Assembly: GCA_950295325.1 (NCBI GenBank)
Contig: OX485808.1
Coordinates: 3,474,501 to 3,538,500 of the forward strand
Source: Polytrichum commune
Lineage: Eukaryota > Streptophyta > Polytrichopsida > Polytrichales > Polytrichaceae
Direction of reading: 5' to 3'
DNA: 64,000 nucleotides
Shown: one piece after another, positions 1 to 12,529 of the stretch
How the letters are laid out: each line of letters begins with the position of its first letter
Numbering within the stretch: the stretch's first letter is position 1
Position numbers and translations under genes: made by a program
Notes under the pieces: model-generated
Databases searched by the model: none
What the model was told of the DNA's origin: nothing
Seen by the model: the letters and a program-made list of their open reading frames with translations, nothing else

Positions 1-54
1 CATGGTTGTTTGATACCACACAACCTAAGCTTCTTTGAAATATCTCCCATTAAG

Positions 55-180
55 GTAGAGGCCGCTCAATTTCATCTTTGACTAGTGCCGGAATGTAGTT
101 TTCACGTGGGACGTAGGTGGGTAGTAGCCAATGTGAGCATGACGTGTGGCGACTTTGAAGGAAGAAAAACTTCATTTCTA
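55..180 (+). repeat. Dispersed repeat R2, copy 1
   Basis: About 125 bp matches 49,705-49,830 in the same orientation at roughly 65-70% by eye. Shared blocks include TTTCATCTT, TGTAGTTT, CACGTGGGA, CCAATGT and TTGAAGGAA. It has no coding sense and no visible termini, so the family type is unknown. Confidence 0.5.
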
Positions 181-399
181 CCAAAATAGAGAACACTCCA
201 TGGTATACAACATTTCATATTTTTGAATCGTCAATTGAAATGCCAATTTGGAATTATCACGTGGACCTTCTACGAGGTACCAACCGATGCGATGTTGAAC
301 ATGAGTCTACAAAATTTTACAATATAAGCAACTAGTTTTTGACACAAAGGCGGTGAGGCATTTTGAAGTTCACAATGGGTGATGGCAGTGACATGTAAG

Positions 400-605
400 G
401 CACGATGCACAACAAATCAAAGTTTTAGTTGCTTTCCTCATAATGTTTGGAGCTCGTTTGAATATCTTATTCACGATCAATGTGCTCATTAAAAGGTCAT
501 ATACCTCCCCCCCCCCCCTCCCCCTGTCAATTATGTTGACCATTGAACTTAGAATGGTTATCATATGTTAAGCATGGAACCTCGTCTCTTTTAAACACAT
601 GTCTT
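400..605 (+). repeat. Dispersed repeat R1, copy 1
   Basis: First of at least four same-strand copies of a 200-300 bp repeat. The shared core is GAATATCTTATTCA, followed by CTCATTAA, GGTCATATA, ATGTTGAC, AGAATGGTTATCATAT and TCTCTTTTAAACACATG. This copy carries a poly-C run (507-524) in its middle, where the other copies have a short C-rich stretch. No termini or coding sequence were recognised. Confidence 0.6.
507..524. repeat. Poly-C run (C12-T-C5)
   Basis: A homopolymer run of 12 C, one T, then 5 C lies inside repeat R1 copy 1. Similar C or G runs of 10-16 bases occur at 1524-1539, 31,917-31,929, 32,238-32,247 and 50,048-50,058. Confidence 0.8.
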
Positions 606-1044
606 TGTGGAATCTATGCTTGGAACCACACCTAACTACCTCTACCACCCAAATATAAGTACCTGATAAGGAAAGCAACCGAACAAAGGTTATCCACCTT
701 ACATGCACTTGCTTCATTTACAATACATTCTTATCGTTAACCGTATCATAAACGTATCAAATATCGAGGGTTGCAAACAATTGGTTGGCATCCAATAGGC
801 CTTGAAAGTACATACTTGACCCTAGCCTCCCTACCACATTAAGGTGGCACACCACAATAGTCTAGTGCATGGGAGGCAACCCAACGACCAAATCCAACAT
901 AGTCTTGCCACATGTGAGGTTGGAGAGTTGAATGTTTGGCAACTAGGATGTGTTAACAATATTCAAACAAATTTGTGTTCATAAGTAAGGTAGGCATGTG
1001 CTATGTGCATACTTTCCTCTCTGCACCCATTTCTTGTAAGATAT

Positions 1045-1330
1045 GAAACACACAATTAGTGTGAGATGAATAGCAAACCCACACAGTGCATGTAGTCATT
1101 TGCCTTGCTGTTTTCGGAACTCATATGAATTTCTTATCCATTAAGTGGTCATATAGGTCCAACTCCCAATCATGTTGACTGCTAAGTCTAGAAGGGTTAT
1201 ATATCATAGGTTGAGTGCACGATCCAATCTCTTTTTGACACATGTGTTTTTGGTGTTTGTTCTTAGATCCCCATACCAATCAAATACACGTGTATAGGTT
1301 ATTATTGTGTTTGGAATTAGGCACATCTAC
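1045..1330 (+). repeat. Dispersed repeat R1, copy 2
   Basis: This is the longest R1 copy. It shares the order GTGAGATGA, CATTTGCCT, TTTTCGGA, ATATGAAT, CATTAAGTGGTCATATAGG, ATGTTGACT, CCAATCTCTTT and CACATGTGTTTTTGG with copies at 400, 18,940 and 31,610. Its downstream part, GTTCTTAGATCC to CCAATCAAATA, appears inverted at 16,080-16,180 and 59,215-59,310, which extends the repeat boundary to the right. Confidence 0.6.
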
Positions 1331-1523
1331 CTCACATCGAAGAAAATGACTTAACTAGGTCCTTATCATTAATGGGCACTTGTCACCTACTTGTAGTGGG
1401 CGGTGCATGATGAAAGTTAAGGGTACCCTTCATTGTTTGGCTATTCATGAGTGAGGGGTAATGGTATCCTACAAACAGATACACCCTTTAATGAAGATTA
1501 CTCTTCCAAGTTCCAATCCTCCT

Positions 1524-1539
1524 CCCCCCCCCCCCCCCC
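1524..1539. repeat. Poly-C run (16 C)
   Basis: A perfect run of sixteen cytosines. It encodes the proline stretch of a spurious frame and is the longest of five such runs in the window. Confidence 0.85.
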
Positions 1540-2094
1540 GAATACCCATACACACTGACATACAAAATAAAAGAAGTAAAGAGTTGTTTACAAACAAATT
1601 AGGCATGAGCCTGGATGAAGCTCAAATGTACCTTAGGATATCCAAATGGCAATGACATACATCACAAACTCCCAAATCTCAAAATGTTATGTTATATTGA
1701 AATCACACCTAGTGGTGTATAGCATGATTATGTTATGTAATACAATCATTAGTCTTACATATATTAGTCATAGTTTCACATAGTGGTGTACTACACGTTG
1801 TCGCAACCCAAAACCATACTTACCTCAAAGGTGGCCCGTTGTGTAACGATGGTGGCCATTGAGTGGGAGACTTTTTAATTGATTTAAACTACAATTTAAA
1901 TGGTTGTGTTATTCAAACCCCTATATAACATGAGCACTCCCAAAATACCTCAAAGCATCATACAAAAAATTATAATGCAGTCCCAGAATATTTATGAACA
2001 CACCTTCAAAACACGTCCAAAAACTTAGTTAGAAAGGCGTGCTCAAGCTCGTGCTCATGCCCTAGCTTATGTAGGTGTTCAACGTTCTTAATGT

Positions 2095-2150
2095 GTGGGT
2101 ATTCAACTTTGCTTACGTTCCATGTCAAGATGCCAAACTCCAATTCTCTT
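2095..2150 (+). repeat. Dispersed repeat R4, copy 1
   Basis: The core GTATTCAACTTTGCTTAC, then TTCCATG, TCAAGATGCCAAA and CTTCAATTCTC-like sequence recurs at 15,698-15,755 in the same orientation. More loosely similar sequence extends about 100 bp upstream of both copies. Confidence 0.55.
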
Positions 2151-3396
2151 ATACTCTTCATGAATTCGGGCATCAAGGTATATGTACATGCATTGCCAAT
2201 ATACAAACATATTCATTTTGATCCACACATACACCTTGTTCAAGGCAACAACATGAAAACACCGCCCCTCACATTCCCCTTCTCCTTGGATTATCTAGTA
2301 GACCCAAAGTCAAATCCTCTTGAGAGTAGCATCGTCGAGAACAACCTCACCAATGAAAGGATTACATTTCTTGGAGGGGCTCCCAACTTGTAGCAAAAGC
2401 CAAGAGGAGTACTAAATTGTTAAGGAAGTATGAACAAATGACTTGTCCAAAAAGAATATTGCATAATTTGAGAGCATGTTTTTTCGTTATCAAGACATGC
2501 ACCATAGAAACAAAAACAAAAACAAACGTTATTTGGGAAAGGAGACTCGAAGAACATGACAAAATTCAAATCATACAAACTTTGAGAAGCAATGTGGTCA
2601 AATAATCACTCTAGACGAGTATTTTCTACAAATAACACAATGTGCATTCAATTAAAACATGTTGAACAAAGATGCATGTTAAATATGAAAATAATGGTCG
2701 TCATTTCTATCATTGAACACGATTTTGTTTTCTAGGGAAGACATCAAAATTTACAAAGAAATTGCAGAGGGGAAACTATCAACGTGCCTATCTAATTTTC
2801 AAAGACTCAAATTGTAGTTGTTGTCCTCCATTCTTTCATGTCCATCCTCTTTTACAAGCGGAAAACACAAAATGCAAGAGAAATTCAGCTATCCAAAGGT
2901 AATTTTCTACATAACTGAAAACTCCACATTAAATTTCACATGTTATATTCATTCCACCTTGGAATCATGGGTCCACGAGCATAATTGTTATCGGGAGACC
3001 GTTAGAAACGTTAAATATACCCAAGTATGTGCCAAACTTAGTTCCCTCTCCCTTGACCCACGTCTCCTTAGGGTTTCCTCATCATGTCAAATGCGTTGGA
3101 AATTCATACATTGCAAGAATGTGCACTTGAAGATATGAATTGATTGAGGGTAATCAAATCACATTACTTGGACAAGGAGCCTCTCCACGTCATGTGTCAT
3201 GACGTGGAAGGAGGTATATGAGTTTAAACGGGTTTTCTACACGCACACGCCCCATACACTATATACGTATACACATGATATTGTAACCCCTATTTTGCTT
3301 GTTCTAATTACGAATGATTCAAGACGTAAATATTGAAAAAACAAAAGTGCAAACAATTGAATTGGACTGCATTTGCTAAGAATTGGCTAATGATTT

Positions 3397-3427
3397 CACT
3401 ACAAGGAATACGTAGTGAAATCACTGC
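3397..3427 (+). repeat. CACTA left terminal inverted repeat
   Basis: CACTACAAGGAATACGTAGT begins the repeat. It continues into a small palindrome (GTAGTGAAATCACTGC). The right end carries an equivalent palindrome (GTGGTTGAACCAC) at the same distance from the tip, so each end has a hairpin-capable subterminal motif. Confidence 0.85.
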
Positions 3428-4993
3428 GAAATAACATGGAATTTTGAGGTGTTCCGTCCACAATCACTCGTTCATTACTGCATTGTTTTGTAGTGATCGG
3501 GAACCAGTGCCGGGGGACAGTGGTTTTGGTTTGTCATAAAAAGCTACATGTACATTAAGTGTGAGCACACAATTAAAATACAAATGCCAAAAAATTTGTT
3601 CATGTAAAAGAGTTAACAACAACCACGGTGAAAAATGACACAAGTCTTTAAAATAACATGAAATTTTAACTTCATAATGCATTCACAAATATAACATTGC
3701 CGTCCAAAATGTCATCATGCAGAGTATGTTGAACATCAAATCTTTACAAGCAATGTGACAAGCGTCCCACATCCTCGCCAATTGTGTCACGTTTGTGTCT
3801 TAAATACCATTCCCTCGGCGAGTACATTCATGACACAGATTTCCTCTCCATATTCAATGACAAGTTCAGCCAATGTCAATGAATATCGTATGCCAATGCA
3901 GGTCAAGAACAACACAAGCAAACCACTTTCAACAGGTACATATTCCGAGTGCACATCGATGAGGACCAACGTGCTCACACATTGTGATCAACAATATTAA
4001 TAGAGTTCACGCAGTGCATACTGGACACTGCTCAGGATGGACTGGAATCACATTCATTCTGGAATGAGGTGCACATGAAATGGTGTAGATTCAAAATGTC
4101 TTTACTGCTTGGTGTCCAAAGTGGATGTCCATACAAATGCTGCCCTTACGGCACAATTTCAGCATCTACCCTACACCCCTCACTGTAACTGAATACCATC
4201 TAACCCCAAAATTCTATGTTTCTTGCCTATGCTGCAAGACACCTTCTCTTCCAGGTGCATCACTTAATGGACACAACAGGAGTAGCCACATGGATACACA
4301 AAGCCCTAATAGGCCAATACACCTTCCACCCCACTGCATTGTTCAGAGTCTGCATCATTCTGCCATTCCTATGGGGAGCAGGGTAGGGGAGCTCGCAGCT
4401 GGGGCTCATAACATCTGTGATGGTTACTACTTGTGCTCCAAATGGCACGAGAACAAAATGGGAGGAGTTGCTTCTACCATGGATGTGGGCACGTCCATGT
4501 CCTACAATCTCTGATGCTCGCTAGGGGTGAAGCAATTCCACCATGGACCCGTATGGCATTGCAACCTGTAAAGCAGTTGCCACACAACATTCAATCACAT
4601 GCAGAGCACACAACTCAAGCAATGGAAGCGTACAAATTGAACTGACCCAAATATAAGCACGCCTTGCTTACTGGCAACACGGTTCGAGCACTTGCGCCTC
4701 GAACCCCAACTATTGGGGCTCTTAATCCAATAACTCGTCGGGAAGACTGTGGAGGCCCTCCCTGTGACGGCGTCACCATCGCCTCAACAACCTGCAGCTC
4801 AAAAGTAGTTAGCCTACATGTCCAAAGAACTTTCCCTCAAACAACCAATTCAAAGATATACATGCTCACCGACTCTGCATTTCGACGTCGTGGCACGTCG
4901 TGGCACGTCTGGTTTTCTACTCACAACCCCAGCTGGTGAAGGTGTAGGTACACCACGAGCAACAGACATGGTTGCCTCATTCCTCCTGCCGCC

Positions 4994-7984
4994 TCAAGGA
5001 GTTTGCGAGGGCCCCTTCATAGGTGTCAAACGATGCTCACCGATAGAGGGTGCGCTCTCTCTCCTTCGTGGTCGTCTTGGCATCCCCTGACTTTGTTGAA
5101 TTGGGGATGGAGCTTCAAGAATGCCTTCACGTTGCATGCCATCATGTTCTATGTGGTATAAGGCCTCGTCAAAGCTACATGTCATGCCTTGCAGGTCCAT
5201 CGCTCTCGGCCCAGGTGCACTTCGGTCCACCTTTGGTGATTGGAACTCAACCCCCCGCTTCCCTATAAGGTTAGACCTCTCCTCCACTGCCGATTGCACA
5301 CCATCTATGCATGGCGTATCGTGGACCACACCTTCGGATTCAAATTTCTCACCTAGCCGAACACGAATGTTTCGACCTCCCTCACCTGTAGAAGGAATGC
5401 CCATCTGTTTGAATATATTAGTTAGGAATATTCGTCTGTCAGGGGTTATAAAACCCACCTCTCCTTCAACTCCACCCCAGGGACACACCACATCCACCCT
5501 TGTCTTCAATTCCCCGAGTTGTTTTGTTAAATCTTCCACCGCACCCTTCAACTCAGATCGGAAGTACTCAAACACCGACTGAGACACACACAACAAGCAA
5601 TACTTTGGGTGAATGCCATCCTGCAATTCCCCATGACCACACACCCTTCAATTCTCCAATCCTGAGCTTCCTACATGGTTTAGGCAACAAACAAATTACA
5701 AAATGCACGCAATCCACAATTCAGTGACTCATACTTGGGAATTTGACATCACAGAAACTGGACGACATGGTTGTATGGGGCTCAACATCTCCACATCCTC
5801 CACCTTGTTATCTTCTCCCTTGTCGGTCACTACATTATTGTGGACGTTGGTATGAGGAATTATGCGCCCCACCCCTTCCTCATGCTGAGAAACGTCACCC
5901 TACAACAACAGGCACACTTCGCATCAACCATACTATGTTGCAAAAAACCGGACGTGCATGATACATGATTTTCAAAATTATACTAAGTGCCGAATTTTTT
6001 TTTGACTTGCATGCAACAAAAGAATGTTCAATCACCGTATGCATCAACAAACTTGTCACTGGTATATTGCCACTGTGCGAAGGGGCGCCAACACATGACC
6101 GCGCATGCACCATCTTTTCGGAAATTGCTTGGCCCTCTGGGCTCTTCCAAAATCTCAAACATTGTTTCCAAACATGAGGAGGGCACCCTACAGCGATTTT
6201 ATTGTCATCATAACCACTTAGCCTCCATGCTCTCCACCAACGTGATCTTGCGTGCTTCATGCTAGATTTAAGGTAATCTACAACTGCAGTAGGGGCCAAG
6301 GGGTAAGGTGAGTAGCTGAACATCTTTTTTCGAATCTTCTCGTCAATGGAGGCAATGAGCTCCGGCACATGTTCGTCGAAGTCCCTCTCTGACCACTTTA
6401 GATAGTTCTGTGCCAATGCCCTAATGGCACCTTGCCACTTTGAACGCAACAAAATTACAATACCTGACGCGTTTGTTGTCAATGGGACAATGATTTCCTC
6501 GCCAGAGGCTACTTCCTTCCTCACATGTTCATGATAATCTCTCAGTGCTTGCCGATTTGCCAGTTTCCGTGCTGGGTCGTATGCTCTACTGGTTGCTTTT
6601 GAAGCGTCAACCGAAGCCTCAAAACGAGGAACGGGGGGCGCTCGCCTCGGTTGGCATGACGGTGTGCCCTGCGATGTTGGGTGATTGTGGGCTTCCTTCC
6701 CTACGGGCTCTGCCACAGCATGTGCAGTTTCGGTTGCAGCATCGACCCCAACTCGGCCTCCTCTTCCACGGCTGCCCAATGCACCATATACGGGAACACG
6801 TGGCGATAACACCACGTTTAAGCTCACCACTCAACGTTTAAGCTCACCCACATCACTAGCCTGCATGACAAAGAACCAAACCACCATGCATAGTTATACA
6901 CATGACATGGTTTATTGCACCCCAGTGTCATCCCAAGGCACACACCCCGATGCCTTCCCACCAGCATTACTTGAGATTCTAGGCTAGACGTTCTGTACAC
7001 AGTGTTGGTAAGTGCATGAAATGGTTGGACATGAAGAACCACCAAGCTTAGAATTATTGCAATGCATGCACATACCTGCCTCACTTGATTGGAAGGCCGA
7101 GGAGTGCATGGTCGTCTTCCAGCCTGCAAAGACGATGGAGGTACTTGGGATGACAAACTTGATTGAGGAGCTCCCTGTCAATTTCTACCAATTGGGACTG
7201 GAATTGAAGCAAGGCTCACAATCTCCTCATCAGAATCAGTCTCCGACTCCGAGTTCGGGTGGTAATCCGGGGCATAGCATTCGCCATGCGGGAACTGTTG
7301 TTGGGTTTCTTCATCCTCGTAAGCCACAGCAGCCATTTTCGCCAATCGCACACTTCGCCGAGTTGCACCACTTCCGCTTCTTTGGATTTTGACGGCCTCT
7401 TCTTTCTCCTTGATCAACCTGCATTGGAAGTACTACCTTTTTGTTGAGGCAAATCATGGTTGTAGTAGGATGAAGCCTGAGATGCAATTGCACATACAAA
7501 TGGCGGCTACAAATCTCGCATATATCTCAATTATTGGGTAATAAGATCTCACTTCAATTAAATCAGAGGTTAAGACTATGATTAATGGGACCCCTTAATC
7601 ATACGAAATTAGTTGGAATTCTGTCCATGTCAAATTGCATGGGGTCCACGTCTCCCAGCGCACCCATCCACGTCATTTCGATGTGGACAGAAGAAGCCAC
7701 GCGGGATTTAGGGCTTAGTCACCTACGTCCAACCTGCATGTCTCTAGATCCAGGTACCTTGCGATTTCACACACCACACACCTGATGTGGGGGAAGATGC
7801 CCAATGACTCCAACTTGGCGTTGTTCTCCGCAATCTGTTTGTTTCGTAGCTCCTCATATTCGTTGGGGGGCTGCACCTCACTCTCCATGTGAGTTGGAAG
7901 GGTGGAAGACGACCGAGCTACGAAGGAGTGAGGGTTTACGTATGTGGGCATATGTATTGAATTTCCGATTTCTTGATGTTGCAC
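4994..7984 (-). CDS. CACTA second gene: Transposase_24 / TNPA-like protein
   Basis: Multi-exon minus-strand gene. Exon a (7984-7782) contains NEYEELRNKQIAENNAKLES, a coiled pattern common in plant transposon proteins. Its donor (ATCAG/GTGTG) and the acceptor near 7418 (AATGCAG/G) join in frame, and exon b (7418 to about 7189) encodes a basic RSVRLAK motif and an acidic ESETDSDEE tail. The main exon (about 6830-6050) carries the conserved core, including KWQGAIRAL, KMFSYSPYPLAP, PPHVWKQCLRFWKSPEGQ and SEKMVHARSCVG. These correspond to the 'W...W-SPE...SEK-K--R' signature of Transposase_24 (En/Spm family). A further exon (5644 to about 4994) has a short coiled coil (YFRSELKGAVEDLTKQLGEL). In CACTA elements such proteins bind subterminal repeats and assist excision; that role is inferred. 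Exact splice sites between the last two exons were not settled. Confidence 0.7.
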
Positions 7985-8106
7985 ACCTCATAATGCCTCC
8001 GTTATTGCAATTCAGTAGGCATATCATGCTCTGCTACTTATGGGAACAATAATGTGCCAAACAGCCACATCGTGCTAACCCTTGGAATTAGATTGTTCAG
8101 TGTATT
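7985..8106. promoter_or_regulatory. Probable bidirectional promoter of the CACTA genes
   Basis: This 122-bp spacer separates the outermost start codons of the two divergent transposon genes (7984 minus, 8107 plus). No clear TATA box was seen. The assignment is by position only, and transcripts could start further out within the 5' exons. Confidence 0.35.
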
Positions 8107-11100
8107 ATGGACAACGGCAATGTTCAACGGCGTCGCCCGCTACACGACCCAAGCAGAGTGCGCGCTAGGGATTGCAAGCTATGGACAGCAGAGGAGGCAG
8201 CCGCTACACTAGCGAATGTGACGAAGGTGCGGTGCAAGTGCCGCAATTGCAGGGGGCAGACCTGGGTTTCTAGGCGCACATCCGCTAAACACATGAGGTC
8301 TATTGGTCGAGATCCCAGACTCCGGGCCAACGTCGACATAAGTTTTCATCTCCTCCGTATTCCACAATCTCGTCACCATTGTTTATGTGGGTTGCAAGGA
8401 ATTGGATTTGTATGTTAATGTGGTTGGTCACCTTGATTGAGGGATTTTGATTTGGAGGTTCTGAAAGTAGAGGTCAGAGATTTGGTTGTTGATGACGCTC
8501 ATGGAGCCTTTGTGGGTGCATGGGTTTAGGCAGAATTCTCTGCAGTTTGCGCATAATTCTCTGCAGTTTGCGCAGAATTCACAAACAATGTAGTGGTATG
8601 ACACAGAACATTGATGCTCCATGCCTTTTTTGTCAGTATTTGTTGATTTTTATGTCAACGGGTGCTACCGTCCAAGAGAGCATGCAGTCTTGGTTTGGGG
8701 TTAAATAAAATCACTCACATAGCTTTCATAGGCAAACACCCACTTTTAGGGAGAGCCCTCCATTGCCCATTGATGTACCCCAACCAAAACCCAGGAAGAT
8801 GGCGAAAGGATTTTGAGGTCGCCATAGTTGATCGCTGGCTCAATAGTTCTGGAGTTTCTACATGTGCCCTGTTGTAGACCTTGTCATCAAAATGCAGGTC
8901 ATTGGTATGAATTGTTTGCTGACTTTGAGAACACCCTTGTTTTTATCCGCAGGGTCCTCATGCGGATTCTTCTTCCGAGGAGTGGGTTGCTGCTGAGCTC
9001 AAATATCGAGCTTGTCTACGTGAATTCCATGATTGCGAGGAAGTTGATGCACCCCTGGATGTGGGTGCAGACCTTCGGCGTGTAGTGACATAATTGTTTG
9101 CTCGAGCAGACGAGGTTCGTGTTGAGGCAAATCATGCACGGGTTGTAACTAAAGACGGTGTGCCTCCAATTGGGAATGAACCTGAGGGCAGTGTGGGGGA
9201 GTCTGATTCAGACCCTTGGGATGGGACGACAAATGACGACCAACCTCATGGCGCAAACCACCCCGTTGAGGATGAGTTGCTTGAGGAGCTCAGCGTGAAG
9301 TTGTTTCCTGATGGCAGGGTGAGTCGATTGGGTGCAACCATTTACCTTTTATGTGCTTTCAAGGTTGCAAAGGCACCAAACAACCTCATTAACGAAGTCT
9401 TCAAGCTATTGCACGAAATAATTATACCGCATGGGAACACGTTGCCTTGCTCTGAAAAAGAGGCCACTCGCATGCTTAGAAAATTAGGTCTTGTGTATGA
9501 CACAATACATTGTTGCCCACACAATTGCGTATTGTTTTGGGGGAATCTTGTAGATGCATCCGTCTGCCCAAAATGCAATGCAAATAGATTTGTCAGACAT
9601 TCTGTTCCAGCAAAAGTCTTGCGCCATTTTCCAATCATCCCGCGGGTGAAAATAATGTTTTCCATTAAGGAAATAGCTGAGTTGTTTTGCTGGCATCACT
9701 TCAACAAGTCCAAGGATGGCCTGATGAGGCACCCCGCCGACTCCCCGCAGTGGGCCAATGTCGACATGGAATTCCCAGAATTTGGATCAGAACCTCGCAA
9801 TTTACGTGTCTTCCTATCAGTTGATGGGGTGAATCCCTTCGGAATAAAAAATTGCAAATGGTCTTGCACCCCAGTGGTGATGACCATTGTGAATTTGCTG
9901 CCCTGGTGTATGACCAAATTCTTTTTTATGTCGCTTTGCCTGCTCATACCTGGAAAGGAAGCTGTGAAAGGCAGTGAATTCGATGTATTCTTTGAGCCAT
10001 TGTTGGAGGAGTTGAAAGAGTTGTGGTTTGAGGGGGTGCGGATGAGGGATGCTTCCGGATTTCTTGGGCAATATCACTTTACATGCAGGTTGGTTGTGCT
10101 TTGTACTGCCCACGACCTCCCTGGTTTAGGAATTGTGGCGGGATGCACAACCAAGGGGTACATGGGATGCCTGCATTGTGGACCTGGAACAATTTCGCGT
10201 TACTCAAAGAGTTTGAAGAAAATTGTTTATGACTCACAACATAGGCGATGGCTTCCAGAAGACCACCCTTTTAGGTTTGCAGACTCTGTATTTGATGGCG
10301 CAGTCGAGCATGAGGTCCCACCTCCGGAAGTGCAACCATCAGAGGTGTTGGAATGGGCAAGGGAAAGGAAGGCATTTTTGGATGGTGGGGCCAAGCCGAA
10401 GCGGGTTGATCCCTCGCGGCGCACGGGGATAAAGAGGGCATCTACTCTTTATTCACTACCGTATTGGGAGGTTTGGGAGTTCTAACCTTGGTCCTTCAAT
10501 GCTATGAAGTTCAGGGGCAATTGATTTAATGAAGCCCCTTGTGTATGAATTTGTTCATTACATTATAATATTTAGATGCGTGGAAGCTGGAGCAAAGTTA
10601 TAATTTCTAAGTCGATCCAGCTGAGATTCCTTGGTTGCGGGAGTTCACAGCTGAAACTCTATGCTTGTTAGAAGCATGGATGCCTCCATCTTTTTGGGAC
10701 CTAATGAGCCACCTTGTGATTCACCTTGTGGACGAGTTGGAGATTTTGGGTCCAGTGGCTTGCAGATGGATGTATCCCATGGAAAGGTACCTTGGTGTTT
10801 TGAAGAGTTATGTAGGCAATCGTGCCCGACCTGAAGGCTCAATGGCTACATGTTACTCATTAGACGAGGCTTTGGGGTTTGTAACCAATCACATAAGAGA
10901 CTTCCCTCATAGCAGTCGCCGAATCTGGGACAATGACGAAGAACCAGGTATAAGTGGGGAGGTCCTTGAGGGCGCTGCAACGCGCAAGAGTTTGACTGAC
11001 GTGGAACTACGTCAACTTCATAATTTTGTAATATCAAACTCTGAGGACACTGCGTCGTACCAAAGGTCTGATTTTTACATCCACCTAGCTAGGACTGTCT

Positions 11101-11787
11101 GTAGCTTTAAATATGCTTATGTTTGAATTCATGCATTTCATGATAGCACGACCCTCCTGGCCGATAGTATGAATGGCATCTATGGTTGCTGGGTTATTCA
11201 AGCAAGGTTGTCGGAGCAACACACGGGATAAGGAAGTTGTGGAGGTACAATTGGCATATGTGGGCACTTTAGTTGAAATTCTCCAAGCTTCTTATGGGAG
11301 CACGAATGTTATATTGTTCAAGGGACGTTGGGTGCGGCCCGATTGTGGGGACACACCAACCATGAAACAAGATGAATATGGTTTCTGGCTGGCAGATTTT
11401 TTCCGTATGCAGCCCCCCAATGTCCAGCCGTATGTGTTTCCATCACATGTACAACAAGTGTCTGTGAGTGATGACCCGTGGGAAGCAGGGTGGAAGGTGA
11501 TTATGAACGCTGAACCACGCAGTGTACGAGTTGCAGATGAGATGGAAGATATGCGGTTGGTGCAGAGCACAAACAAGTTCGGAGTCGATGCTCACCTACA
11601 CAATGATGAGCCGGAAACGAGAAACGTGGCCCAAGAGGATTTTCAAGTTTTCCCGGATGAAGAAGTCTTTGTTTTTGCGTTCAATGTAGCTACATCTGGA
11701 AGAGAAGGCAAGGGCTCATCTTCGGCACCAAATGATTCTGCAAGCGACCATTCTTGCGATGGTGGAGAGGACGGACTGCAGTGGTAG
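8107..11787 (+). CDS. CACTA TNP2-type transposase (Transposase_21 with DUF4218 and DUF4216 regions)
   Basis: Exon 1 starts at 8107 and encodes the transposase-associated zinc-binding region (VRCKCRNCRGQTWVSRRT, then AKHMRSIGRDP). A good acceptor (TTTATCCGCAG) at 8952 opens the main exon, 8953-10,485. It matches the TNP2 catalytic region: HNCVLFWGN, CPKCNANRF, VDGVNPFGI, VVMTIVNLLPWC, TTKGYMGCLHCG and LYSLPYWE. The next block, 10,635-11,126, is DUF4218-like (WMPPSFWDLMSHLVIHLVDE, GPVACRWMYPMERYLGVLKS, ARPEGSM). The last, 11,173-11,787, is DUF4216-like (VILFKGRWV, KQDEYGFWLADF, DDPWEAGWKVI). This domain order is standard for CACTA transposases, which cut and paste the element by binding its ends. 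A TAA lies in frame at 9091-9093. The stretch usually joining LPYW to DUF4218 (with a DVMH-like motif) is missing or scrambled around 10,485-10,630. AATAAA near 11,930 could be its poly(A) signal. Confidence 0.85.
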
Positions 11788-12484
11788 CTGTGCACATGAT
11801 GTTGTTCGTAGGTGCATACATGTGATATCATAGGGATTTTCAGAGTAGTTTGAAATCATATACGGAAGTTCATTAGCAGAACATTAGTGGAACGGGTTTC
11901 TGAGCCCTGGTATATGACATTTTTTTCACAATAAAATATAAATATGTATGAGTCATCATTTTGTGTACATACATGTGTGGTGTTTGATTTATAAGACCAT
12001 GTTTCTCAGTAGTATGAATGGTGTATGGCCCTGGTTTGTTTGATGTGCACAACGAGGATTTGAGTCATCACAGCGAACACTACACGAATTTGTAGTCGTG
12101 GGAATGGACAGGGATTGGACGGTCATGGTGTTATTTCTGCCCTTGGGACGATCCATGTAGAACACATGGCTTTGGGGATAGAAAGTTTGGAAGTCCAGAA
12201 CATGAATTAAAATACAACATGTAGTTATATGTCAAAAAATTAGCCCATCTAGCTCTTATGGTGGAAGTTTGTATCACACAACTCGGTGACTTAGTGGCAA
12301 TGGACGTCTTATCCATTTTACATAATACTTATTTGTCATTGTCAACATTAAGACATGAATACCTCAAACATATTGGTCCGATGTCACTTCCAACAGAAAA
12401 CGCAGTGGTTGCGGACCTAATAAGCGCATTCTTTAGCCATTTTCTCGCATACGTGCTATCATAAAGAAGGCTCAATGACATGGT

Positions 12485-12515
12485 ACAGTGGTTCAACCAC
12501 GAGATCCTTGTAGTG
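12485..12515 (-). repeat. CACTA right terminal inverted repeat
   Basis: Reading inward on the minus strand it begins CACTACAAGGATCTCGTGGT and continues into a GTGGTTGAACCAC palindrome. The flanking TTT matches the TTT before the left end. Confidence 0.85.
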
Positions 12516-12529
12516 TTTGGAAGGTGTTA

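Larger units (their letters stand above)
1..3396. other. Intergenic region with dispersed repeats, no supported gene
   Basis: No reading frame here resembles a known protein. Open stretches such as 2091-2393 (100 codons) lack domains, plausible splice structure or biased composition. The region holds copies of three dispersed repeat families listed separately, two long poly-C runs, and otherwise AT-rich unique-looking sequence up to the left terminus of the CACTA element at 3397. Confidence 0.6.
3397..12515 (+). mobile_element. 9.1-kb CACTA (En/Spm-type) DNA transposon with two divergent genes
   Basis: The element opens with CACTACAAGG at 3397 and closes with its complement CCTTGTAGTG at 12,515. 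TTT lies directly outside each end (3394-3396 and 12,516-12,518), the 3-bp target duplication typical of CACTA elements. The inverted ends stay similar for about 30 bp. Inside are a TNP2-type transposase gene on the plus strand (8107-11,787) and a Transposase_24/TNPA-like gene on the minus strand (7984-4994), divergent from a 122-bp spacer. Length, termini and gene content fit a formerly autonomous element. The transposase frame carries an in-frame stop (9091-9093) and seems disturbed near 10,485, so this copy is probably no longer self-sufficient. Short tandem repeats occur at 6812-6852 (two units) and 8534-8579 (two 22-bp units). Confidence 0.92.

Noticed and set aside
1461-1655. Proline-rich 64-codon frame
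   Set aside because: Its only distinctive feature is the translation of a 16-C homopolymer.
8428-8622. Minus-strand cysteine-rich small protein (CANCRELCANCREFC)
   Set aside because: It is the translation of a two-unit 22-bp tandem repeat in a CACTA intron, with no other support.
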